From Sipunculus nudus (taxonomy: Eukaryota > Annelida > Sipuncula > Golfingiida > Sipunculidae): a stretch of 64,000 bases of DNA. The stretch covers positions 37,593,956 through 37,657,955 of the forward strand of contig CM049318.1 in the NCBI GenBank assembly GCA_026874595.1, in the 5' to 3' direction. Made by a program: the position numbers and the translations under genes. Of the stretch, positions 12,118 through 22,408 are shown one piece after another. The notes below the pieces were generated by a model. The model had not been told where the DNA came from. It was given only the letters and a program-made list of their open reading frames with translations, and made no database searches. Each line of letters begins with the position of its first letter. Positions within the stretch are counted from its first letter, which is position 1.

Positions 12118-12421
12118 TTATATATATGTAAGTGTATACTTTTTCAGCAGTGATATACAATCTGAACCAAAATTGGTACTCTTGTTATTTTTTTTTATTA
12201 TTAATAATTATTATCAATACATTTAAAATGGAAATATGACAGACTCTAGCCAGGGTTACACAACACGGCAATCACTTGTCTCTCACAATTTTCAGCATTT
12301 CTGTGCGATTGGCGTGTAGTGTAAACAGCATTTTTCAGCTGCATTCATGTAAAAACGAGGCGACGACTCTCAATGGCATTGCTTAGTCGTAAATTGATAC
12401 GCTTTCGCGCCAATCTTACAA

Positions 12422-12544
12422 GTGCCGGGCATTAAGAACAGTGTGCTGACCAGTGATGACCAGCGGAGACAGATCCAGGTTCAGCTGAAGTACTGTACAG
12501 ACTGCAAGCCAGTTACGTCACAAACAGACAGTGAAGACTATAAA
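12422..12544 (+). pseudogene. Exon-like segment inside TIR element (1)
   Basis: 41 open codons beginning VPGIKNSVLTSDDQ, with a pair of cysteines (YCTDCK), ending TDSEDYK directly at a consensus donor GTAAGT (12,545). The composition and the perfect donor look like real coding sequence. The upstream border is uncertain; an in-frame TGA lies about 30 bases before. I do not know the function. Confidence 0.5.
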
Positions 12545-13563
12545 GTAAGTTTATGAATGTATTATTTTACCCACTGAATATTTGTTTACTCTATCTAGAA
12601 AGAAATGCTATATATCATCTACATGAGTTATAACGCTTAACTGAGCTTTAAAGTTGCAAGTTATATATCGGGATGCATCGCTGTAAGAAAAATGCGCAGT
12701 ATATGTTTTTTGACGATACACAATCAGTTTTGATTATTTGTAACACAGATGTTATATTATATCATTTAAGTGTACAGTGTACTTAAATACAGAGCATGGG
12801 TAATTTACAGGACTTATATATTTATAATGAATATATACACAGCTTGTATCAGCACTATAGTATCGTGGATGTATTACTGTACCCCAGGCAAGTTTCCAAC
12901 ATGGCCCCGGCATAGATTCCCTTTTGACAGTGTAATTATCAACCCTCTCATATACGTCGTTTGTAGGCCAGTGCTTGCAGATATACAAGTTTGGTGTATG
13001 TATCTTTGTGTGAAGTGTATATTTACATATATTTGTGTGCTCAATTATGTTAATATGTTTGTGCATATATATATACATATATATGTATAATATATATATC
13101 TATATAAATATATACGTGTGTGTGAGTGTGCGTGTGTGCGTGTATCTGTTCTGTGTATTCAAGAGGTTCTATTATACTACTAGGGTTAGGGGAAGTACTT
13201 TTTAAAATGTGTTGCTTTATAAAGGTCAGTTGATATCGATGGTAATACCAGATGTAGGTTGCAATGTGTACACCATGCACATGTTGAATGATAAAGGAGT
13301 AGCCATTAGGTGGCCATTGGCCCATCAGTGGGAGCTGGTCACAGCATGGGATATACACGTTAGTCTTACAGTGCCTGAATGCTAGGCTGTAAAGTTACAC
13401 CCGATTGTGAAATCACAGAAACAGTCACTGGTCACGCGGTGCCCTCTAAGGCAAAACACGGGGCTTCACCATACTCACTTTTTCACTGTTTTGGGTCATA
13501 CTGTATATCAAACACCAAACATGCTATTCTTGTAACCCTAACTTCAGTTGTTATTTTTTTCAG

Positions 13564-13643
13564 GTTTGAAGAATAATGCTGCAATATTAACGATCCCGGG
13601 TCTTTTTGGGGAAAATGAAGACCACCTGTTCCTCCATAAAAAG
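13564..13643 (+). pseudogene. Exon-like segment inside TIR element (2)
   Basis: It follows a polypyrimidine tract and CAG and ends AAAAAG before GTAATT. The open frame reads LKNNAAILTIPGLFGENEDH. Its incoming phase does not match the phase leaving segment 1, so either an exon is missed or the gene is broken. Confidence 0.45.
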
Positions 13644-14076
13644 GTAATTATGTTGTTAATTTGTTTTAAATAAGAAATATACATATTACTAACTTCATGG
13701 GACAGAGGTACAGTGAAACATGCCTCTTTACATTTGAAATTTAGCTATCAATCCATCCATCTATCTATCTATCCATCTATTGTTTGTGGGGATATTTTCC
13801 TCTATTTTGGCACACCTAACTTTCTGCAATGCTGAGATAGAAAAACAGGTTTTGTCCGTCTTTATAATGCAAAAAAAATAAATACTCAGGGCCGCTAACA
13901 CTGGGACTGTTTTAACATATACGTTTAATATACAAATAAAAAAATTAATTTAAATAGACTTAATTTTGCTGTAACCTATATAGACAACTTTAGGGTTACT
14001 TCAAAATACTCTGTATATAATGGCTGCTGCTTTTATTTATATTGGAATGTGTAACAATCTGCATTTTCTGTTACAG

Positions 14077-14315
14077 GAAGAAACAACGCTATACCAATAC
14101 TAAAGTTCACTGGTGGTCAGGATGTACTCCATGATGATGAGTTGCACGTGGTAGCAGTAGCTGTAATCTCACCTGTAATGACGGCTCCGTATACGTTACG
14201 ATGGGGATTGCCCTTGTGATGGCGGCCTATTGGGCACATGGGTTTCAGTACCCGAAGTCAGTGAGAAAGACTTTTTCTTTTTTTAGAGGAGTTTGTGTTT
14301 GGACTTTAAAGCTCT
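14077..14315 (+). pseudogene. Exon-like segment inside TIR element (3), frameshifted
   Basis: After TGTTACAG the frame gives AIPILKFTGGQDVLHDDEL. It then needs a shift to a second frame giving VTMGIALVMAAYW and FQYPKSVRKTFSFF before a stop. The second part resembles, from memory, a domain seen in transposon-associated uncharacterised animal proteins with a Y-x-F-x-x-x-Y-P core. The frame break marks it as decayed. Confidence 0.5.
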
Positions 14316-15003
14316 AGGGCTGTGCCTATATCTGTTGTGAGGCTGCACACAGAGCTAACGCATTAAAGGACCTATTACCTATTGTGATGTGCCGATTAAT
14401 CGATTAAATCGATGATTGGTCGTTTTCTTTCAAACTTGATTGTATTTTTGCACAAACGATTAAAAATGATTATGTAAGCACATGCAAAGAATATAATCTT
14501 GTTAGACATATACAAACACAGGATAATGAACAGCATTAAAATTGAACCTTACATTTATTGCTAACCAACATCCAGCTTCAAGTTGACCTTTGGTGCGGAT
14601 GGATTGATGGTTTCTAATGAAAGATGCTTTTTATCCTGACATTTATGGGTTGGATATATACATGGAGTATGACTGTAAGTCAGAAAAACAATTGCTACTA
14701 GCCAATATAATAAGCTAAATCTGAAAAGAAATCTTTTTTCAAATATACTATATATATATATATAGTATTACAACCAGAGATGCGGCATATATTGCTTTAA
14801 TATGATGATGATACCACCTAATGTGATGACAGTAATATATAATTCTTCCAGTAAAAGTTTCACCACATATAGAATATACATATTATTGTTTTTAAACAAT
14901 ATGTAGCATTTTTTAAAATAATTTTAATTTAATGACATTCAAAGACAATTTAGAAACAATCAGGTTTGAAATTCTTATCTTTATTCCTTACAGGATCTTA
15001 GAG

Positions 15004-15006
<3 letters not shown>

Positions 15007-15040
<34 letters not shown>

Positions 15041-15108
15041 TTATATGAATAGATAATTGTGGGACATTGATTGATTTATTCATAAATATATGTTTCTTTT
15101 CATCTTTA

Positions 15109-15168
<60 letters not shown>
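15007..15168. repeat. (TA)n microsatellites
   Basis: Two AT arrays, at about 15,007-15,038 and 15,110-15,168, inside the TIR element. Confidence 0.9.
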
Positions 15169-15170
<2 letters not shown>

Positions 15171-15849
15171 AAAAAGAGATAATAAATGGTATGATTACCT
15201 CTTATATTATTTACATGTATATTAAGGGTAACGTAACCTGTTTTGTATAGAGGCATCCATGTGCTTCAATTTATATTATTTTTAATATTTAAATAAATGC
15301 AAATAAATATATTATCTATGTATATTATGGCATTTGTATTTATTTTTTTAATCAAGAAGTCTGGACCCTATATCAGTATAAGATATTGTTTATCAGTATG
15401 AACTCAGTATCAATATGAAATCAGTATATGAACAATTTTTTGTAATTAGCAATAAAGGGGGGGGGTATCTAAAGAACCCTAAAGGTGCCCAAAAGTTCTA
15501 TAAGGTTCTTTCATGAACCCTACGATCAAGATAATATAAAGTTGTTTAAACAACCTGAAAGTGTTTTAAAGAACCCTATCATGGGGTTCTATTAAGGAAC
15601 CCTGTGAGTGTTTTAAAGAACCATCTCATAGGGTTCTTTTAAAGAACCCTTGAGATGTTTTAAAGAACCCTATCAAACGATTAAATTAAAGAACCCTAAG
15701 GGTGTTTTAAAGAACCCTATCATAGGGTTCTTTGAAAGAACCCTATCATAGGGTTCTTTAAAGAACCAAATAGGGTTCCATATTTGTGACAACGTAAAGA
15801 ACCCTATTGAGTTCTTTGAAGCACCTTTCGTTCTTAGAGTGTAGTCAGA

Positions 15850-17590
15850 GACCACAACCTCCGCCAGGATCCTTATCGAATTACACGACACTGGATATGT
15901 TTGTCATGGTTCTTATGTCACATTAAAAAGAGAACCTTTGGATGACAATAAATATAATGGTTATCTAGACTATCTGTTAAAGTTAACAAATTGTTCCTTG
16001 TGTGTTATCCTAACCCTTCACAGAATTTGAAGAAATGTGTTCAGAACTTTTTGCTTTAAATTGTACATAGTAAACACATATAAACAAGGGTAATTCATAA
16101 TACCTCTCACCACCTAACGGAAATTACGAAAATTACAGCTGAGGCTGGAGTAAATGATGGTTGGTAGTTGGTGTGTACACAATGGATAAAGTTACTGATA
16201 CATCAGATAAGAATACAATTTCACTTCAGAAAACGCAAACATCAGAACTTGTATTGACGCATAATATGCATGTCATTTATGTTTACGTCAAAGCAGGATG
16301 TAATATACATGGAAAGCTGCTGATAACATCGTTCCCTGCACACATGATTTGATCAGGAGGATAGAATAAGAGGTTATAGTATACTGAACACATCGTATAC
16401 ACTTCCACTTTCAAACACAAATTTGACACTGTTTAATACATATAAAATTGTATATACAACTACTTTGAAAATTGTGTGGTAAGACCGTCCGTTCGTGGAA
16501 CTGACTAAAAGTGGTCTTATTGAACAGGTGGTCTTAAAACACAGATCAGTTATTTTTCGGGTAAAGGCGGAGGGTGGGCTGGGGTGGGGGTGGGGGGATG
16601 GACAAAACAGAAGTAAAGTCATATACCATATATATATAAATATATATTGAACTACAATAAAAGTTGTTTAAAATGCCACCTGTGGGACTAGCTAAACGGG
16701 TCCTTATTCATAGGTGGTCTTACTGGACAGCTCATTCTTAACCTAGACATGCGTAGATCCCTAAAATTTTGTCTGTTTCTGATTTTACATAAATATATCC
16801 AAAGTAAAAGCAACCCCTATTCTCTTACTCTTACTCTGACCCTTTGTCCAGTTGCCCTGTTGCTGGCATGACCAGTTCCACTAATTTACAATTATCACTA
16901 CAGGTGGCGTCTGTGTGCTCAATTCATGTAATCTTTATCCCTTAGTGATAGCGTGGCCCCCTTGAGAAAGAAAGTATACTATTTGCACCCCACAGATGAT
17001 TTATACATAATTTATATGATGATCACTAATCACATTAATAAACGTGATAAAAATAATGAAAAAAAAAAACCTCAACCTGTTGCAGGTCTATCTTAACCAA
17101 TCTGAGTGCGTTCGGTTCACCGAATTGTGCTCTTCATAAACAGGTGGTTATATATATGTGTGTGTGTGAGGGTGTGTGTGTGTGTTTGTGAAGGGGGGCG
17201 GGGCATACCTGCAAAGTTCTTGGTCTAAATCGTAGCGCCTTCTACCGATAGTTTCATTAATAACACACACACACTTATATATAATAAAATACATACTATA
17301 TATTTTTACTTAACTCTAAATTTACTCCTATATGACCACTCTCCGCACTAACAACCAAGTGAAAAGCTTTTTGTTATATATATATTATACCCTTAAAAAC
17401 GGTCGTGGGTTTTCGACTCGAGGTTCCCTTATTAAGGGTTAGGTGCAAGGCCTGTAAGCGGCACAGCCTAATGAATTTAGATGAAGCTATTTATATGATA
17501 TGGATGGTATGGATTAAGCCCTCTGAATTTCAGGTATTATATGCATGGGGCTAGCAATAATGTAAAAAGTCATATAGCCCAAAACACACT
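15850..17590. other. Repeat-derived intergenic sequence shared with copy B
   Basis: It matches 56,755-58,400. It includes a fragment with GGTGGTCTTATTGAACAGG-like short inverted pieces near 16,449-16,735, probably an old MITE. It also has a TG-rich tract near 17,153-17,190. A short frame at 16,161-16,352 is kept in B but shows no coding hallmarks. I see no gene. Confidence 0.5.
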
Positions 17591-18070
17591 AACGTGCGCG
17601 TCATGCGTGCGTCAAGCGTCAAGCGTGCGCGACGCATGCGGCTCACGAAAAATTCAACACTAATGCGGTTACAACGCGCACGACACGGGTCAGATTGGAT
17701 GGTATTAACTTAGCACCTATTGTATTTTTTGTTTATCTTCGTAAAAATAGTAATCTTGACAATCAGCATTGGTTTAATTGAATACAAATATTATATGTTT
17801 GTGACCAAACAGGTTCTAAATAAGACAGAATTCAATGACTATTCTTAATGATATTTATATATTTGTGTTGCTTTGTTGCTCGTTTTCTTTCCAGATACAC
17901 ATCAATTATTATAGTTCAAAGAACTGTAACAAACTTTTACCCGCTGTTTATTAAAGAATGAGAGTGCTGGGGAGGGAATCCCTCACAAAAGTTAAGTCTT
18001 CATTAGGAATCCCCACGCGACAGGCGCGCGTCACGCGTCAAAAAAAAAAGTGATGCTTGAAGCGTGCGTG

Positions 18071-18457
18071 AAGCTGTGTTTCCATGTATCCGTAAAAATC
18101 GTATCCGCAAAAGACGTACGTACGCTCCCTAGTGCGCAGTCCGTCAAAACTGTTTCCATAAGTACGTACGTTTTTCTTGCGGATACCCTTTCACGTGCCT
18201 CTTTTGAAACTGCAAGGAAGACAGGCAATATGTCTCATCTTACCTATCGCCGGGGCACTGTTTGGAAATGTAGGCATCTTTGCCAGCCGCAAAATGGATC
18301 AGTCGCTCACCGATCCATTTCGATGCTGACCGTTTTTGCGGTTACGCATGCGGAGCACGTTAAAACGTACATATGGAAACAGTTCATCTTAAAAAGAGGG
18401 ATCCGATTTTTTGCGTACGAGACGTACGAGATTTACGGATGAATGGAAACACAGCTT
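18071..18457. mobile_element. MITE with AAGCTGTGTTTCCAT termini, copy A
   Basis: Terminal inverted repeats AAGCTGTGTTTCCATGTATC and, reversed at the right end, AAGCTGTGTTTCCATTCATC enclose about 390 bp rich in CGTACG palindromes. It is also present at 58,908-59,306. In copy A part of the right terminus is repeated just outside (18,458-18,480). The reading frame through it is incidental. Confidence 0.7.
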
Positions 18458-18889
18458 TACGGATGAATGGAAACACGGTAGTCTGTTTTGGGTGTTGATA
18501 AATAGACTTTAAGGTAACTAGCGCGTTTCTGTAAATTTAAGTTGGATTTTCTTTATTTTTTACATAGGCGCGTATCGTGACAATAATTAATCTTGCGCTA
18601 TTCCACTAAACTAAATGGCAGTGTTACTTATGCGAACAACAAGTTTAAAATTAATAATAAAGCAATTATATACATAACATTTCAATAAATAACGGGATTT
18701 TTTTTCGCAAGGTTAGACTAACATATTTCAGGATTCGGTAGCTTAAAGTATTAAGTACATTTCGGAAGAGCAGTGAATAATGAGTCTTTTATGCTGACTG
18801 CATATAAAGTTAAATACATTAAATAAATGTAAAAATGTAATCATTATCATACTAAGTGAAATTCCTGGAGGTCGGGGAGTACTGTATGC

Positions 18890-18945
18890 AAGCGGGGGGG
18901 GGGGGGGGAGGATGGGATGCCTCCCCCCCCCCCCCCCCCCCCCAG
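18890..18945. repeat. Poly-G / poly-C inverted run
   Basis: A run of about 16 G is followed by about 25 C after GGATGGGATGCCT, giving a near-palindromic, quadruplex-prone site. Copy B has only the G run and then jumps to sequence equivalent to 21,185. Confidence 0.9.
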
Positions 18946-20285
18946 CCCACCACCCCCTGACTATACGACCCTGATTAGTAACGCAAGTACATTCTCATTC
19001 GCCTTTTTAAAATTTGTATCGTGACATGCAGCCTCAATAATAGTCTAAATATACATGAACCTATAAAGTGAGGGATTTTGCTGGGAAATACTTTACACTT
19101 ATAAACCAGACGAGCCGATTAGGTCTATGAGAAGGCATTAATCTGCAAATTCTGAAGGCGGCTTCATATTCACGATGTCAATTTTACCAAATTTATCCTT
19201 ACTACTGATTATCAAAGGTTCTGTTTTCGCGGTCGCAAATATAGGATCACAGATGGCTACATAATATAAATTATTTTATGAAAACATAAAAAAAAATGTT
19301 TTCATGAATTTAATTATATGAGCGTGAAAACCAGATATATGTTTCTTTGCATGAAGATCGTATACAATCATCAATCAATCGAGTTAATGTTCACTTGTGT
19401 TCAACAGGAAGTTAAGTCAGTGTTTCGTTGTTGCGAATTCCGAATACAGAAACACCGACGAACATGCAGGCTACCACAGTATATGTACATGTATAAACAC
19501 ATACCGAAGAATTTCATCCAAAATATAACCGTAATAACAAAATATATGGATATGCTTGCTGACAGAGAAACAAGTTTTGTCCGGATTTTCTCTATATTTC
19601 TTTCCTATCGACTCCGAACAACCATCGGGTATTAAGTGATAAATGTCTAGCCCTGTTTTAAAACATGTAAACATTGTAAAAAAAGGGTGGTATTCTTTCT
19701 TTCCCATGTTATGCATGAATATCGTGGTGATAACCCGGGGTTGCTGGATACAAATCTCAACACTTTGTTTCCCTTAAAGGACATAATTCACATTAGTGGC
19801 CTCTGATAAAGGCTTTGTCTGATTTGTTGAATATAAGACGCCGTCTGAATGGTCGGCTAAGTCGTGCGCACGGGATAGTAGTGTGGATATCAGCTTCTGC
19901 CTGATTGGTAGGCTGAGTCATGCGCTCAACATAGTATGTCGTGGGAACGAGTAAGTATTGCGTGCGCACGATATACTATTTCGTGGGAACGATTTAGTAA
20001 AATAAAAATTTTCTTTAAAAACCTTTTTTATTTCAATGTTCAACAATATTTTTTTATCATGTCGTATTTTTGTCATGTATTTTTTTGTCATGTCGTAAAA
20101 AGTTTGTTTTTCTTCAATATTTTTTTCCTCAATGTTCATCAATATTTTATTAATTTTTCTTTTAATTGTTGCAAAATCATGATAAAATTAGAACGAGGTT
20201 CAAATATATGTATACAATCAGAAAGAACACTCTACAAGGTTTAAAATAATTTATACTTTAAGGGACATATTATGAATTTAAAACA

Positions 20286-20632
20286 ACTGTTGGAATGAAT
20301 TTAGATAAAGGGGGTTTAGCCAGTTGTGCTACCTTTACAAAAGCAAGAACTAAAGTCCGTTCCGATATGCAACCTCGAGCCAGGCATTCTTGGATGATCA
20401 CGTTGACCTAGTCAACATATATTAACATAGAAGTTTCAACCTTTTAAACATTTCAAAAAGCAACTTTTGGAATGATTTTAGATTAAGGGTGTTTAGCCAG
20501 TTGTGCTACCTTTACAAAAGCAAGAACTAAAGTCCGTTCCGTTATGAACCAGACATTCTTGGATGATCACGTTGAACTAGTCAACATATATAAACATAGA
20601 AGTTTCAAACTTTTTAACATTTCGAAAAGCAT
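20286..20632. repeat. 177-bp tandem duplication
   Basis: Two direct copies start with GGAATG at 20,292 and 20,469. They share AGCCAGTTGTGCTACCTTTA and differ by a few substitutions and a short deletion. They lie in the stretch missing from copy B. Confidence 0.8.
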
Positions 20633-21228
20633 GTGTTTTTTTCTCACAATAATTAACTCAGACTCTGTGCATGGTATGTAGTTATTCCTGGTTGCATTAA
20701 ACACATGATCAATTATATTCCTGTATTTCCAGTTAATTTAATGATTCATTGAAAATATTTGTGTTTGAGAATCATCAGGCATGAACAAATCTATCCCTTG
20801 AATCATTATAATCTGAATTATTTTATTTAATTATTTAATTTATTGTCCACTGGTTCACTGGTTCGTTTGTCTGCTAGCAACGTAACGCAAAAAGGTATTA
20901 AAGGATTAAATGAAATTAATTTTGCGGAAGGTTAGGTTACCACAAGGAACAATTTTATTTGGATGTAATCTTTACCACCATAATATATTTTACGTTCAAG
21001 GATTATATATTGTAAAACAAGGGGCGCTGAAACAAAGGTCGTGATCCTCTATTCGTATCTGTAAGAACCATATTTTGTAAAGCATTCGAGCGAATGATCT
21101 GGTGTTACTGAAAGTAATGTACCACAACATAAAATTGTAGTACAACAGCTAAGCTTAATTAGGAGACCCTGTTCGTACAACTGCACACAATAAGTCTATT
21201 TATGCAATACTGTATTTTATTCTTACCT

Positions 21229-21441
21229 TATAAAGAGGGATAATTTACCGGATTTATAGCTCTTTGGAAATGTATTCCCAGAAGCAGCGATGTAGGACAT
21301 ATTCAGCTTAGGCCACATACTGCCGTACGGGCCGCTATGGCATGTTTGCGTACAAATGTTGTGCAGAATCTCACGTTCTTCCTGCGAAACTTCGAGGTCG
21401 AGGCTTTTTAATAACATATCATACCTGCCTATCATAGGGTT
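21229..21441 (-). CDS. Candidate minus-strand exon of an unknown gene
   Basis: Read on the minus strand, TTTAG is followed by about 70 open codons containing LDLEVSQEEREILHN and TQTCHSGPYGSMWPK. It ends TTTATAAG at donor GTAAGA. The homologous segment at 59,796-60,010 keeps the frame and both splice sites, apart from a stop just at its start. It lies about 75 bp from the plus-strand orphan gene start. No other exons of it were found, and the function is unknown. Confidence 0.35.
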
Positions 21442-21514
21442 CAGCTTCAACTAAATTCAACGGAATTGCAAGGATGTCCTTAATTATTAAAAGATTGTTG
21501 GCACCGGAAGAATA

Positions 21515-22408
21515 ATGAAGTTCACAACGATACTTGGGACAGTATCATACCTGATAAAGCTCTTAAGACCAGAACACGAATCGTTCAATTGGTATAAAGA
21601 TATGCTGCCCTTCCAGCATGTGCAGCTGAAACATTATCTTGATTATATTATGATACAACAGGGAACAACCTGGTATTCTAAAAGAACTGCAGCTGTAACG
21701 AATTTACATACACATTTTATTTTGTATGGTCCATGTAAGAAACTCTCAAAAAGTTCACTCAGAGCGTGGGCTGCCATTACAACTAGAAAACGTACAGGAC
21801 TGTTTTCTGGTAGACATATCTTCTTAGAAGAAGACAAGTTCTTGGGTTCAGAAATATCGGAGAAATACATACAAGGCCGTACATCGACATCAAACTTTCA
21901 ACTTCTTTCTTTTACGGCACGAATCAACTTTTACTTGATGACAAATACCCTACTCCTTGAAGCGTTTCGCATCAAAGACAAGTCTTCAAGCACAGAATGT
22001 TTTCTTCTGTTTGAAATGGAACATATAAAGACCCAACTGAAACGGTTTGAAGCGGTCATCACATCCCATCCGTCTGATTGGTTTCTCAAGGAAGTAAATG
22101 CTGTCATGAAACTTTCATTTCAATGGATACATTCGGGTGCCCGCTACATAAGTTTGAAACCACTGTTTTCCCGTGTGGAAAAGAATTTTGTTTTATCAGA
22201 TGTCGTATTCACTTCATGCTATTTGAACCGCATATGTCTGAAGGCACATCAGATGACCTCGTCTCCGTTACTGTTAGGCAGTTTAAAAGGCGAAGTGGAA
22301 CCTCTGACAGCGGCTGAGGATGTTTTCCCAGGAAACGTTTACATTGACATAACTCGTCATGATGTTAAAGGGTTCAGCCTTCGATTGGTCAAATTACCAG
22401 AAGGAGAG
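21515..22408 (+). CDS. Orphan gene A, exon 1
   Basis: 298 codons from ATG (MKFTTILGTVSYL) to KLPEGE. The ATG has A at -3 (AATAATG). Copy B is 60,094-60,990 with one extra codon. Confidence 0.65.

Larger units (their letters stand above)
10418..15841. mobile_element. 5.4-kb TIR DNA element with GGTTCTTT sub-terminal arrays
   Basis: The ends are CACTCTAAGAA at 10,418 and TTCTTAGAGTG at 15,841, flanked by TA on both sides. The inner ends are arrays of AGGGTTCTTT on the left (10,434-10,610) and its complement AAAGAACCCT on the right (15,463-15,830), so the terminal regions are long and mutually complementary. Copy B lacks the element at 56,740-56,752. The interior holds exon-like pieces at 12,422-12,544, 13,564-13,643 and 14,077-14,315, and a nested pogo relic. 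The TA target hints at a Tc1/mariner/pogo-like mechanism, but no transposase is seen and I cannot name the superfamily. Confidence 0.75.

Noticed and set aside
22078-22317. 79-aa alternative frame inside orphan gene exon 1
   Set aside because: Differences between the copies are silent in the long frame but change amino acids in this one.
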